DNA of 64,000 nt from Winogradskyella ludwigii (GTDB taxonomy: Bacteria > Bacteroidota > Bacteroidia > Flavobacteriales > Flavobacteriaceae). This document shows positions 1 through 8,427 of this stretch, piece by piece (position 1 is the first letter of the stretch; every line of letters begins with the position of its first letter). The DNA lies in assembly GCF_013403985.1 (NCBI RefSeq), contig NZ_JABFDF010000001.1:248001-312000 (forward strand), read 5' to 3'. The notes beneath the pieces were generated by a model. It had not been told where the DNA came from. It ran no database searches and was given only the letters and a program-made list of their open reading frames with translations. The position numbers and the translations under genes were made by a program.

Positions 1-618
1 TAATTTTGAAGAAATGGTATCTTCAGATAGTACTTGCTTAGATAGTTTCATACGTTCTTTCTGATAGTTGTAATTATTTTCAGAAGACTCGTAATCCATT
101 CTTCCTATCGCTCCTTTTTCGTATAACCGTTTGTTTAAATTATAAACACGTTCTGCTTCAATGAGATTATTTTCAACATCGGTAAATTGATTTTGTCTGT
201 TAATCGTATTTTGGCGCGCTGCATTTTGAGAAATTTGCATCTGTGTTAATAAATTATATACCGACGTTTCCTGGTTAATGAGACTCAATTCCAAATCAGT
301 ATTTGATAATCTTAAAATTGGCTCTCCTTTTTTAAGCATAGCACCATCTTCAACAAACTTCTCTTCTACACGTCCACCTTCCAAAGCATCTAAATAAATT
401 GTAGTGATTGGAAGCACAATGCCGTTAACGGGAATATTTTCTTGAAATACATTTTCACTTACTGTACTAATTGAAATTCGCTCTCTATCCACATTCAATT
501 TAGAACCACCTGAGGTTTGAAAAATAACATATATGATTAAAGCTATTATTGCAATAATCCCTATAGCTAATCCTATTTTTTGAGTTGAAAATTTCTTCTT
601 TTGAATTGGAACGTCCAT
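1..618 (-). CDS. HlyD-family efflux adaptor (membrane fusion protein), 3' part beyond window
   Basis: The first 206 residues are in the window and the frame is open to base 1. A short cytoplasmic stretch (MDVPIQKKKFSTQKIG) is followed by one membrane helix at about residues 17-32. Then comes the biotinyl-lipoyl-like half motif of HlyD/AcrA adaptors (NGIVLPITTIYLDALEGGRVEE, KKGEPILRLSNTDLE, in pieces) and a coiled-coil hairpin rich in Gln, Asn and Glu. Family knowledge: such adaptors link an inner-membrane ABC or RND pump to a TolC-like channel. It is divergent from a sigma54-type regulator, and the shared intergenic region carries palindromes, so it is probably the first gene of the operon that regulator controls. 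The pump itself would lie outside the window. Confidence 0.85.
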   Translation of the reverse strand, partial: MDVPIQKKKFSTQKIGLAIGIIAIIALIIYVIFQTSGGSKLNVDRERISISTVSENVFQENIPVNGIVLPITTIYLDALEGGRVEEKFVEDGAMLKKGEPILRLSNTDLELSLINQETSVYNLLTQMQISQNAARQNTINRQNQFTDVENNLIEAERVYNLNKRLYEKGAIGRMDYESSENNYNYQKERMKLSKQVLSEDTISSKL

Positions 619-648
619 TATATATCTATTATTTATACTTTTTATATA

Positions 649-757
649 GTGAAGATGATGCCAAAAACACAAAATATTGATTTTCAACTAATTATTGTTT
701 TTATCAAAACTAAAAGTGTCCGATTTTGATACACTTTATGTTCGAAAATGCACACTT
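649..757. promoter_or_regulatory. Candidate activator sites and weak sigma54-like promoter between divergent genes
   Basis: Bases 713-719 (AAAGTGT) and 731-737 (ACACTTT) form a perfect 7-bp inverted repeat with an 11-base spacer. A second, less perfect palindrome (TGTTCGAAAATGCACA) lies at 739-754. On the minus strand, bases 664-649 read TTGGCAT...TTCAC. This gives GG-N10-AC, close to but not matching the -24/-12 pattern GG-N10-GC. It would start a transcript about 20 bases before the HlyD ATG. The palindromes lie 50-100 bases upstream of that element, as enhancer sites for a sigma54 activator should. The palindromes are seen; the assignment to the 826 regulator is inference. Confidence 0.4.
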
Positions 758-825
758 TTAACTACCTCTAAAATTTTATTTTTTGAATTTTTATAAGCTG
801 AATTTAATATCGTAATATTGTATGG

Positions 826-2178
826 ATGGTATTAAAAAACGCTACAATATTAGTTATAGACGATGATGTTGATGTATTAACAGCATTGCGCTTGCTTTTA
901 AAACCACTGGTTAAAGAGGTGGTTACCGAAAAGAATCCGAGTAATATTCTATCTCAAATTGAGAAGACTGCTTACGACATAATTGTTCTAGACATGAATT
1001 TTAATGGTTTAGTCAATACAGGTAATGAAGGTATTTTTTGGCTAAATAAAATTCGACAACAAAAACCTGAAACCTCTGTTATTTTAATGACCGCTTATGC
1101 CGATATTGATTTAGCGATACGCGGATTAAAAGAAGGAGCTTCCGACTTTTTAATGAAACCTTGGAAAAATGAAAAAATTGTAGAAACCATGACTACGATA
1201 CTAAGTCAGAAAACATCTCAAAACACTAAAAATAAGCAACTTAACACAAATTCTGTTGAAATTATTGGTGATAGCGATGTGATGACTGATGTCTTTACAA
1301 AACTAAAAAAAGTAGCACCAACAGATGCTAATGTTTTAATCCTTGGTGAAAATGGTACTGGAAAAGATTTAATTGCTCGTGCGCTTCATGATAACTCTAA
1401 TAGAAAACACCAACCGTTTGTAAAAGTAGATGTAGGTGCTTTAACAGAATCGCTATTTGAAAGTGAATTATTTGGGTATAAAAAAGGGGCTTTTACCGAT
1501 GCTAGAGAAGATAGAAAAGGCCGATTTGAAGCGGCTACTGGTGGCACTTTATTTTTAGATGAAATTGGAAATATTAGTTTAAGTCAGCAAGCCCGATTAC
1601 TCACCGTGTTGCAAAATAGGCAAGTGACTCCTTTGGGATCAAATGAATCTATTTCTATAGATATTCGGTTGATTTGCGCTACTAATATCAATCCTCAAAT
1701 TTTAGCAGATGAAAAGCGGTTCAGGAAAGATTTAATCTACAGAATTAATACGGTGGATATTATTGCTCCACCACTTAGAGATCGTGGTACAGATATTACA
1801 GAATTAGCACATCACTTTGTCACCTTATATGCCGAAAAATATAATAAAAGTCCGTTTTCATTTGATTCCGGATTTATTTCAAAATTAAAAAATCACGACT
1901 TCCCAGGTAATGTAAGAGAACTTCAATATGTATTAGAACGAGCTGTGATTATGACAGATGGCTCGGTTTTAAAACCAGAAGATTTAGTATTTTCTTCTAT
2001 AGAGCGTTCATCGACCTCTACAAATATGAATACTCAGAGTTTAAACTTAGACGATTTAGAAAAGAACGCCATTTTAAATGTCCTTGAAAAGAATAAAGGT
2101 AATGTTTCAAAATCAGCTAAAGATCTAGGGATTACAAGAGCTGCTTTATACAGAAGACTAGAAAAGTATGAACTATAG
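826..2178 (+). CDS. Sigma54-dependent response regulator (NtrC/ZraR type)
   Basis: 450 aa in the full NtrC architecture. The receiver domain covers about residues 6-125, with acidic pocket DDD12-14, phospho-acceptor D56 and switch Lys111. The AAA+ domain covers about 145-380, with Walker A GENGTGKD 174-181 and Walker B LFLDEI near 243-248. A Fis-type helix-turn-helix is at the C-terminus (GNVSKSAKDLGITRAALYRRL). The sigma54-contact loop reads GAFTDA (221-226) instead of GAFTGA; this is a known subgroup variant, not necessarily a defect. The gene overlaps the histidine kinase by 11 bases, so they form one two-component pair. The divergent HlyD operon is the likely target. Confidence 0.93.
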   Translation: MVLKNATILVIDDDVDVLTALRLLLKPLVKEVVTEKNPSNILSQIEKTAYDIIVLDMNFNGLVNTGNEGIFWLNKIRQQKPETSVILMTAYADIDLAIRGLKEGASDFLMKPWKNEKIVETMTTILSQKTSQNTKNKQLNTNSVEIIGDSDVMTDVFTKLKKVAPTDANVLILGENGTGKDLIARALHDNSNRKHQPFVKVDVGALTESLFESELFGYKKGAFTDAREDRKGRFEAATGGTLFLDEIGNISLSQQARLLTVLQNRQVTPLGSNESISIDIRLICATNINPQILADEKRFRKDLIYRINTVDIIAPPLRDRGTDITELAHHFVTLYAEKYNKSPFSFDSGFISKLKNHDFPGNVRELQYVLERAVIMTDGSVLKPEDLVFSSIERSSTSTNMNTQSLNLDDLEKNAILNVLEKNKGNVSKSAKDLGITRAALYRRLEKYEL

Positions 2179-3511
2179 AAGTTACATATTTTGGCTTTTT
2201 TTTAGAATTCTACTTTTGGTGAGTACCATACTTGCGTTAGTGTATTCTATTTACAAAGATCAATCCGCTTACATTACCATTACGAGCATTGCACTACTTT
2301 ATTTGTTTATAAACACCTATACCTTTGTAAAACGTCGTTTTGTAGCTATAGATGATTTTTTTGAAGCTGTAAAATATCGTGATTTCTCACGTTGGTTTCC
2401 AGAAGACAGAGGTCCTAAAGATATTCGGTTTTTGTACACAGGTTTTAATGAGATTAATAGAACCATTAAAGACATCAATTCGCAAAACGAAGCACAGTAT
2501 GTGTATCTACAGAAGATTTTAGAAATGGTAGATATTGGAATTATTGCTTATAATCTAGAATCCGGAGACGTCCTTTGGAGTAATGAGCCTTTTGGAGACA
2601 TTTTAGATGTCCCATCTTTTAAAAATATCCGCTTTGTTGAAAACAGAAAACCAGAACTCTTTAATACCGTTTTTGAAACCTATCATCGCGAACCGGATTC
2701 GATTTCTATTGCACTTCAAAATGAAACTATAAAAATTTTAATTTCCGATACGGTATTTCAAGTAAAGGATGATGCATTTAAGTTGATTGTCATTCAGGAT
2801 ATTGATAATACCTTAAATAAAAATGAATCAGAATCTTGGAAGAAGCTTTTAAGTGTGATGACACACGAAATTATGAATTCTATAGCTCCAATTTCGTCCT
2901 TGGCAGATACACTTCAACAAAACTTGCAATTAGCTATAGAACATCCTGAAGAAACGCGCCTTGAATTAGAGGATTTAAACGCTGGTGTAAAAACCATTAA
3001 AAACCGCAGTGAAGGCCTTTTAAAATTTGCGAAAACCTATAGAAGTTTGAGTAAAGTGACACACCTCAACCTACAACGTGTTAAAATTGAAGACTTATTT
3101 AGTAACATCCAGCTTTTAATGGAACCATCCATAAAAGCCAAAGCTATTGCCATTACATTCGAGGTTACCTCACCAAAATTAGAATTAGATATTGATGCAC
3201 ATCTTATAGAACAAGTACTTATCAATCTTATTTTAAATGCTGTTGACGCTTGTAAAAGTAAAGACCATTCAGAAATTAAAGTATTAGCATCTCAAAACCC
3301 TAATAGAGATATTGTTATAAAAGTCATTGATAATGGTTCTGGTATCCCAAAAGATATTCTAGAGAATATATTTGTGCCATTCTTTACGAGTAAAGCCACA
3401 GGTAGTGGCATAGGATTAAGTCTTTGTAAGCAAATTATGCTCTTACATAAAGGCCGAATCATAGTAAAAAGTATTGAAAACGAAGGTTCTGTTTTTAGCT
3501 TGGTGTTCTAA
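2168..3511 (+). CDS. Membrane sensor histidine kinase, partner of the 826 regulator
   Basis: 447 aa. Two closely spaced membrane helices (about residues 7-25 and 33-52) leave almost no periplasmic domain, so the signal is probably sensed in the membrane or cytoplasm. A PAS-like region (about 110-215) follows. The HisKA box has phospho-acceptor H233 ([14 protein letters not shown]). The HATPase domain shows an N box (NLILNAVDA) and G boxes ([15 protein letters not shown]). The start overlaps the regulator by 11 bases and the 3' end overlaps the convergent dsbD gene by 4 bases. It resembles the short NtrY-like kinases paired with sigma54 activators beside HlyD/ABC operons in Bacteroidota. Confidence 0.92.
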   Translation: MNYRSYIFWLFFRILLLVSTILALVYSIYKDQSAYITITSIALLYLFINTYTFVKRRFVAIDDFFEAVKYRDFSRWFPEDRGPKDIRFLYTGFNEINRTIKDINSQNEAQYVYLQKILEMVDIGIIAYNLESGDVLWSNEPFGDILDVPSFKNIRFVENRKPELFNTVFETYHREPDSISIALQNETIKILISDTVFQVKDDAFKLIVIQDIDNTLNKNESESWKKLLSVMTHEIMNSIAPISSLADTLQQNLQLAIEHPEETRLELEDLNAGVKTIKNRSEGLLKFAKTYRSLSKVTHLNLQRVKIEDLFSNIQLLMEPSIKAKAIAITFEVTSPKLELDIDAHLIEQVLINLILNAVDACKSKDHSEIKVLASQNPNRDIVIKVIDNGSGIPKDILENIFVPFFTSKATGSGIGLSLCKQIMLLHKGRIIVKSIENEGSVFSLVF

Positions 3512-5904
3512 TTCTTAAAATTCCCTATACCTTCTTTTAACCATGCCTCATATTCTTCAATATCTGGCGTATAAGCAACAGGCTCAATAAGATTTTCTTC
3601 ATTATGATCCATTAACACATAATAAGGCTGTGTATTCGTTTTGTATTTAACGGTTTGAAATTCACTCCATTTCTGACCTACATTTCGTAATTTTTTACCC
3701 GGTCGCAATTGAGAATCTGGTGCTTCACCTTCAGGAAAATTTATTTTCTCATCAACGTATAATGAAATCAAAACAATGTCATTTTTAAGTTTTGACAATA
3801 CTTTGGAATCTACCCAAACATTTTGTTCCATCTTACGGCAATTCACACAAGCCCAACCCGTAAAATCTAACATTACAGGTTTCCCTACTTTTTTAGCATA
3901 TGCCAAACCAGTTTCATAATCGTTGAATGCCAAAATATCATGTGGTGCTAGTAAATGGGCGCCTTCAGGAATATCTGTTATACTTGTACCACCACCTCTA
4001 GAATTTCCTACACCATAAGGCGATTCAGAATAATCTAACGGCGGCGGAAATGCACTAATTATTTTTAACGGTGCTCCCCAAAGTCCTGGAATCATATAAA
4101 CAGTAAAAGATAAAGTTAACAGGCCTAGCAATAAACGACCTACTGAAATATGCTTTAAAGGTGAATCATGTGGCAATTGAATTTTCCCAAAAAGGTATAA
4201 TGATAACGCTCCAAAGATGGCAATCCATATTGCTATGAATACTTCACGTTCTAAGAAGTGTAGTTGTAATACCAAATCGGCTTGCGATAAAAATTTAAAC
4301 GCAAAGGCTAGTTCTAAAAATCCTAAAACCACCTTAACCGTATTTAACCATCCGCCAGATTTTGGCAATGAATTTAACCAACCAGGAAATGCTGCAAATA
4401 AACCAAATGGCAATGCCAGAGCTAGAGAAAAACCTAACATACCTATCACTGGAGCTAATCCTCCTGTTGTTGCTGATAATACGATAATATTCCCTACGAA
4501 AGGTCCTGTGCATGAAAATGACACAATGGCCAATGCCAAAGCCATAAAAAAGATACCTGTGTAACCACCACTATCTGCTTTTCTATCAATTTTATTTGCC
4601 CAAGAGTTAGGTAGCATTATTTCAAATGCTCCCAAAAACGAAATTGCAAAAATAACAAGGATAGCAAAAAATATAAGGTTAAAAGCAACACTTGTAGAAA
4701 ATTCGTTAATAGCACTTGCTCCAAAAATGGCCACCACTCCCGTTCCTAAAATGACATATATGACAATAATGAATAAACCATAAATTAACGCATTTTTAAT
4801 TCCCTCTGACTTAGTCTTACTTTGTTTAGTAAAGAAACTTACTGTCATTGGTATTAATGGAAAAACGCAAGGTGTAAAAAGTGCGATTAGTCCTGCACCT
4901 AATCCTAAAAGAAATATAGTCCAAAGTCCATTATTTGAATTTTTATCACTTGAATCTGAATTTCCCGAAATATCTGAAGTCGCGGCAGTAGTCTTAGTTA
5001 AATCATATTTTAAATCGACATACGTTGGTGCTGTACACTGTGTATCATCACAAGACATAAAGCCAACTTCTGATTCTACTGTAGTAATTGCAGTATCTAA
5101 AACTTTGATTTTCTGTCTAAACTCTGTTTTATTTTTAAAGTATTTAATCTTCATATTGAAGACCTTATCCACACTTTCTAAACCTTTTTCTTCATAAGTA
5201 TCTCCTACTAAATGGACACCTTCTTCTAATGCGTATTCAAAACTTGTTGGAATTGGACCACCTTCAGCAATATTCTGAGCATATAATTTCCATCCCTCAT
5301 CTATGGTTGCTGTTGAAACTAAAATAAATTCTGTAGCACTTAATTTTTCAACTGAACCCATCCATTTTACTGGTTCTAGGATTTTAGACGGAGTTCCTGA
5401 AAAATCTATGGTTGTAGAAATAGCTGCTTCTTTAACGTCTGCAGCAGATTTTAGATTAAATTCAAGATCGATATAATTTGGTGGTAAGCACTTTTCATCG
5501 TCGCAAACCATAAATTCAACTTCACCTTTAACTAAAGATAATTCGGAATTTAAAACTTTTATACGTTGTCTGAATTCTGCTTTGTTTTCAAAAAACTTAA
5601 TTCTCATTTCAAAAACAGGATCATCTACAGTATGCCCTTTATCTTCTAACGTTTTACCTGATAATTCAAAACCCGAATTAGCTGTAAAGGCGAACGTTGT
5701 TGGAATTGGACCACCATCTGGTACCAGTTGCGAATACAAATGCCAACCAGCATCTATAGTTGCCGTAGCAATTAAGTCATATTCTGTATCAGATATTTGT
5801 TCTGTTTTAGTTTCCCATGAAACAGGATCGAAAACTTGAGCATCTAAATTGGATGCAAACGAGAATACTAAAAAACAAAGTAGAAGTACTTTTTTTAAAT
5901 TCAT
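3508..5904 (-). CDS. dsbD: DsbD-like thiol:disulfide interchange protein with two N-terminal domains
   Basis: About 798 aa from the ATG at 5904, which gives a signal peptide (NLKKVLLLCFLVFSFASNLDAQ region). Two similar periplasmic domains follow in tandem (about residues 25-155 and 175-305). Each ends in a cysteine pair, CDDEKC and CDDTQC. Next come the eight-helix DsbD/CcdA membrane domain (about 325-580) and a C-terminal thioredoxin domain with CVNC in FTGWACVNCRKMEQ. It moves electrons from cytoplasmic thioredoxin to the periplasm. E. coli DsbD has only one N-terminal domain. An apparent TTG start at 5925 lies inside a promoter box and was not used. Confidence 0.93.
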   Translation of the reverse strand: MNLKKVLLLCFLVFSFASNLDAQVFDPVSWETKTEQISDTEYDLIATATIDAGWHLYSQLVPDGGPIPTTFAFTANSGFELSGKTLEDKGHTVDDPVFEMRIKFFENKAEFRQRIKVLNSELSLVKGEVEFMVCDDEKCLPPNYIDLEFNLKSAADVKEAAISTTIDFSGTPSKILEPVKWMGSVEKLSATEFILVSTATIDEGWKLYAQNIAEGGPIPTSFEYALEEGVHLVGDTYEEKGLESVDKVFNMKIKYFKNKTEFRQKIKVLDTAITTVESEVGFMSCDDTQCTAPTYVDLKYDLTKTTAATSDISGNSDSSDKNSNNGLWTIFLLGLGAGLIALFTPCVFPLIPMTVSFFTKQSKTKSEGIKNALIYGLFIIVIYVILGTGVVAIFGASAINEFSTSVAFNLIFFAILVIFAISFLGAFEIMLPNSWANKIDRKADSGGYTGIFFMALALAIVSFSCTGPFVGNIIVLSATTGGLAPVIGMLGFSLALALPFGLFAAFPGWLNSLPKSGGWLNTVKVVLGFLELAFAFKFLSQADLVLQLHFLEREVFIAIWIAIFGALSLYLFGKIQLPHDSPLKHISVGRLLLGLLTLSFTVYMIPGLWGAPLKIISAFPPPLDYSESPYGVGNSRGGGTSITDIPEGAHLLAPHDILAFNDYETGLAYAKKVGKPVMLDFTGWACVNCRKMEQNVWVDSKVLSKLKNDIVLISLYVDEKINFPEGEAPDSQLRPGKKLRNVGQKWSEFQTVKYKTNTQPYYVLMDHNEENLIEPVAYTPDIEEYEAWLKEGIGNFKN

Positions 5905-5922
5905 AAACAACGTGTTAAAACC

Positions 5923-5930
5923 CAAATGTA
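5923..5930 (-). promoter_or_regulatory. -7 promoter box of dsbD (TACATTTG)
   Basis: The minus strand reads TACATTTG, a perfect match to the Bacteroidota -7 consensus TAnnTTTG. It ends about 18 bases upstream of the dsbD ATG. No clear -33 TTG was found. The last three bases form a TTG in frame with dsbD, which would extend the protein by 7 residues; transcription should begin downstream of it. Confidence 0.6.
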
Positions 5931-6014
5931 GCAGATGTGTTTTTAATTATAGTTAACAGTCGTCTAATTTATAAAAACCTTAAGAATTAGAGAAGGAAAT
6001 CTAAGGGTATAAAA

Positions 6015-6037
6015 AAACCGAACACTAGGTTCGGTTT
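6015..6037 (-). terminator. Rho-independent terminator of the rhodanese operon
   Basis: A 9-bp perfect stem, AAACCGAAC (6015-6023) with GTTCGGTTT (6029-6037), has a 5-base loop. Read on the minus strand it is followed by a T-run (opposite the A-run 6011-6017). It lies just after the stop codon of the minus-strand gene at 6045. Confidence 0.85.
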
Positions 6038-6044
6038 GTAAAAT

Positions 6045-6458
6045 TTAAGATTGCACTTTAAAAGTGAGTTTATCTGAGTGTTTCCATTTTGAAATACCAC
6101 CATTGAGATCATATATTTTTTCAAAGCCTGCTTCTTCCATCTTTTTAGCGCACTTGGCACTACGTCCTCCAGATTTACAGTATAATATAACAGGTTTCTT
6201 TTTATCTAATTTTGAAATATCGGCATCAAACGTTGGAGATTTAAAATCTATATTTTGAGCATTTGCAATATGAATCTCGTCATATTCTTTTGGTGTGCGT
6301 ACATCTACCAATTGAACATCTTCTAATTCTAAAATGGACTGCATCTCTTCTGCTGTTACTAATTTAACAACATCACTATTATTTGAAGACTTATCCAAAC
6401 AACTGGTAAAGAGACTTACCGCAACAAAAAGACTAAAGATTACATATATTTTTCTCAT
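6045..6458 (-). CDS. Rhodanese-like lipoprotein
   Basis: 137 aa. Signal peptide with lipobox LFTSC; Cys20 would carry the lipid, so the protein is exported and membrane-anchored. One rhodanese domain follows (about residues 33-132), with VDVRTPKEYDE and active-site loop YCKSGGRS around Cys94. Family role: sulfur transfer from a persulfide on the active Cys. It follows the cytoplasmic rhodanese (6478-6795) by 19 bases and ends at a strong terminator, so the two form a short operon. They are probably paralogs acting in different compartments. Confidence 0.88.
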   Translation of the reverse strand: MRKIYVIFSLFVAVSLFTSCLDKSSNNSDVVKLVTAEEMQSILELEDVQLVDVRTPKEYDEIHIANAQNIDFKSPTFDADISKLDKKKPVILYCKSGGRSAKCAKKMEEAGFEKIYDLNGGISKWKHSDKLTFKVQS

Positions 6459-6477
6459 AATTACTTACTTTAAATAT

Positions 6478-6795
6478 CTACTCTTTATGAGCAACATCAC
6501 CTTGCCAATTCATAAAACCACCTTCTAAATTATAGGCTTTTTCAAAACCTAACTGATTCATTATCCCACAAGCTTGCCCACTTCTAGCACCAGATCTACA
6601 ATAAACATAATAGTTTTTTGTTTTATCTAACGCTTCTACTTCATCTACAAAACCTTGACCTTTATAAATATCTATATGAATTGCATTAGGAATCATCCCT
6701 TCATCAACTTCATCTTGTGTTCTAACATCTAAAATTACAGCATTATTATCTGCTTCTAGTTGTTCTTCCCATTCTTGTTGTGATAAATCAGCCAT
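6478..6795 (-). CDS. Single-domain rhodanese (sulfurtransferase)
   Basis: 105 aa with no signal peptide, so cytoplasmic. The whole chain is one rhodanese domain: VILDVRTQDEVDEG at about residues 20-33 and active-site loop YCRSGARSGQA around Cys66. It is the first gene of a two-gene operon with the lipoprotein rhodanese. Two promoter candidates lie upstream: a TAATTTTG -7 box (6816-6823) and an ECF-type site (6840-6868). Confidence 0.9.
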   Translation of the reverse strand: MADLSQQEWEEQLEADNNAVILDVRTQDEVDEGMIPNAIHIDIYKGQGFVDEVEALDKTKNYYVYCRSGARSGQACGIMNQLGFEKAYNLEGGFMNWQGDVAHKE

Positions 6796-6815
6796 ATTAT
6801 ATTTTCAATTTTTAG

Positions 6816-6823
6816 CAAAATTA
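6816..6823 (-). promoter_or_regulatory. -7 promoter box of the rhodanese operon (TAATTTTG)
   Basis: A perfect TAnnTTTG match on the minus strand, 21 bases upstream of the ATG at 6795. No convincing -33 element was seen, so this is the weaker of the two promoter candidates for the operon. Confidence 0.4.
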
Positions 6824-6839
6824 ACTTTTCCTTATGATA

Positions 6840-6868
6840 TAGACGTAAAAAAATCAGAAGTGTTACAT
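6840..6868 (-). promoter_or_regulatory. Candidate ECF sigma promoter of the rhodanese operon
   Basis: The minus strand reads ATGTAAC (6868-6862), 16 bases, then CGTCTA (6845-6840). The -10 box ends 45 bases before the ATG at 6795. The same boxes with the same 16-base spacing occur upstream of the sigZ operon (35778-35806) and of the genes at 29800 and 41120. Confidence 0.45.
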
Positions 6869-7050
6869 TTCAGATTCATTTTTTAACATATTTCGCCCTT
6901 AACGTAAGAAAATACAAACATTAAACTCTTATATAGAACTCTTTTATCACTTTTTTATTTCATTCTTTAAAACACACATCTAAAAAAAACACCAAAACCT
7001 AAATAATTTTAATTTAACAAAATATTAATTTTAAATCTCAAAAATACATC

Positions 7051-7058
7051 TACATTTG
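7051..7058 (+). promoter_or_regulatory. -7 promoter box of the MarR/YceI operon (TACATTTG)
   Basis: A perfect TAnnTTTG match 18 bases upstream of the ATG at 7077. Its last three bases are a TTG in frame with the gene, so the longer 159-aa reading is unlikely. The downstream TATATACAATTGTTGTA is partly palindromic and could be a MarR operator (inference). Confidence 0.55.
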
Positions 7059-7076
7059 TATATACAATTGTTGTAC

Positions 7077-7535
7077 ATGAAAGAGTTAAATAAAATATTA
7101 AAAACAGAAGCCAATATATCGTTACACCAAGCGTCAGTAATTAACGTTTTTCAGACAAGCGTTTGGATGAAAGATGATTTATTATTAGAACTAAAGCCTT
7201 TTGATTTATCCTTAGAACAATTTAATGTTCTTAGAATTTTAAGAGGTCAAAACGGAAATGCCATAAACTTACAAGACATTCAAGAACGTATGGTAAGTAA
7301 GATGAGTAATACAACTAGACTCGTTGATAAGCTGTTAAAGAAAAAGTTTGTAAAACGAACCATATGCAAAACAAATAGAAGAAAAGTAGAAATTGTAATT
7401 ACAGATTTAGGTTTAGAAACTCTAAAAACGATTGACCCAATTATAGATAGTACAGAAAAAAACATAACAAAAAATTTAACTCAAGACGAGTTAATACAAT
7501 TAAACACCCTTTTAATAAAACTTAAAAACAAATAA
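7077..7535 (+). CDS. MarR-family transcriptional regulator
   Basis: 152 aa from the ATG at 7077. Winged helix-turn-helix of the MarR family: dimerisation helix (TSVWMKDDLLLELKPFDLS), recognition region (INLQDIQERMVSKMSNTTRLVDKLLKK), then the wing (KTNRRKVEIVITDLG). Such proteins are usually local repressors released by a small ligand or by oxidation; no obvious redox Cys stands out. It sits 2 bases upstream of a YceI-family gene, so the pair is co-transcribed and this regulator probably controls it and itself. Confidence 0.9.
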   Translation: MKELNKILKTEANISLHQASVINVFQTSVWMKDDLLLELKPFDLSLEQFNVLRILRGQNGNAINLQDIQERMVSKMSNTTRLVDKLLKKKFVKRTICKTNRRKVEIVITDLGLETLKTIDPIIDSTEKNITKNLTQDELIQLNTLLIKLKNK

Positions 7536-7537
7536 TT

Positions 7538-8107
7538 ATGAAAAACAGAAATTCAAAAATTGCAACACTTTTTATCTTGGCATTATCATTTATGTCATTC
7601 ACGGCTTTAACAGAAAAAGAAGTTAGCGTAGAAAAAAGTAAAGTTACCTGGAAAGGTTATAAAGTAACCGGACAGCATGAAGGTACCATAAACTTAAAAA
7701 GTGGAACTCTTACTTTTGATAACAACACCTTAACAGGCGGCTCATTTGAAATAGATATGCCATCAATAAATGTTACCGATTTAGAAGGAGAATCTAAAGG
7801 TAAGCTTGAGGGACATTTAAAATCTGCTGATTTTTTCGGTGTTGAAAAATTCCCAACAGCTAAATTAGAATTTGTAAACGTTTCAGGAAAAGATGGTTTT
7901 TATAAGGTTCAAGCTAATTTAACAATTAAAGAAACTACTAAGTCTGTAGAATTCTCAATGACTGTAAAAGATAACATGGCTACAGCCAAATTAGAAATAG
8001 ACAGAACTGAGTACGATATTAAATATGGTTCTTCTAGCTTTTTTGATGGTTTAAAAGACAAAGCTATTTATGATAACTTTGACTTAGATGTAACATTAGA
8101 GTTTTAA
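7538..8107 (+). CDS. YceI-family secreted lipocalin-like protein
   Basis: 189 aa. N-terminal signal peptide (KIATLFILALSFMSFTALT). The mature part has the YceI pattern: VEKSKVTWKGYKVTGQHEGTI in pieces, then SIDMPSINVTDLEG-like, LKSADFFGVEKFPTAKLEF and FDLDVTLEF at the end. YceI proteins are periplasmic beta-barrels that bind isoprenoid-like lipids; the physiological role is unsettled. It is the second gene of a MarR-controlled pair, an arrangement common in Flavobacteriia. Confidence 0.9.
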   Translation: MKNRNSKIATLFILALSFMSFTALTEKEVSVEKSKVTWKGYKVTGQHEGTINLKSGTLTFDNNTLTGGSFEIDMPSINVTDLEGESKGKLEGHLKSADFFGVEKFPTAKLEFVNVSGKDGFYKVQANLTIKETTKSVEFSMTVKDNMATAKLEIDRTEYDIKYGSSSFFDGLKDKAIYDNFDLDVTLEF

Positions 8108-8190
8108 GCCTCAAGAATGCTAACTACAGAAAATTTAATTCTTGTTTCAGTATAAATTCATCACTACAAGAATCTTTTTTTCTTAAAGTG

Positions 8191-8221
8191 TTTGAAATCT
8201 AAAATTTGATTTCTATATTTG
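8191..8221 (+). promoter_or_regulatory. trp operon promoter (TTTG -33, TATATTTG -7)
   Basis: TTTG at 8191-8194, a 19-base spacer, then TATATTTG at 8214-8221. Both boxes match the Bacteroidota consensus perfectly. The predicted start of transcription, about 4-7 bases after the -7 box, falls at 8225-8228, only a few bases before the leader-peptide ATG at 8230, so the leader peptide would be nearly leaderless. Confidence 0.8.
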
Positions 8222-8229
8222 ATGTTCAA

Positions 8230-8286
8230 ATGAAAACAATAACAAATCATACTTGGTGGTGGAATTTCTCAAACTTACGTTCGTGA
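8230..8286 (+). CDS. trpL: trp leader peptide with three consecutive Trp codons
   Basis: An 18-residue open frame reads MKTITNHTWWWNFSNLRS. The three TGG codons are at 8254-8262 and the stop TGA at 8284-8286. It lies just after a perfect promoter and before a strong terminator hairpin, 142 bases upstream of trpE. Role: its translation senses charged tRNA-Trp. A ribosome stalled on the Trp codons leaves bases 8281-8287 free to pair with the downstream antiterminator arm, while a ribosome at the stop codon covers them. Confidence 0.9.
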   Translation: MKTITNHTWWWNFSNLRS

Positions 8287-8349
8287 ACTAATCCTTGGTA
8301 TGTAATACTGATATAAAAAAAGGCTTGTCATTCACGACAAGCCTTTTTT
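8281..8349 (+). terminator. trp attenuator (terminator plus alternative antiterminator)
   Basis: Terminator: GGCTTGTC (8322-8329) pairs with GACAAGCC (8336-8343), with flanking A and T runs (8315-8321, 8344-8349) that extend the stem and supply the U-tract. Antiterminator: TCGTGAA (8281-8287) is exactly complementary to TTCACGA (8331-8337), which covers the terminator loop and the first bases of its right arm. The two structures are mutually exclusive. The leader stop codon lies inside the first antiterminator arm. Confidence 0.85.
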
Positions 8350-8427
8350 AATTTAACATGGCTTCAGAAGCTATTATTTTGAAACGCATCTCTGCTTTAA
8401 GAGATATCAAATTGAATTTGACATAAA

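Noticed and set aside
4217..4564. 115-codon plus-strand frame opposite dsbD
   Set aside because: It is the complement of the DsbD membrane domain; composition and lack of start context show a shadow frame.
5908..5912. Shine-Dalgarno-like sites used to choose starts
   Set aside because: Starts in this window rarely have such sites, as is usual for Bacteroidota; promoter position and homology were used instead.
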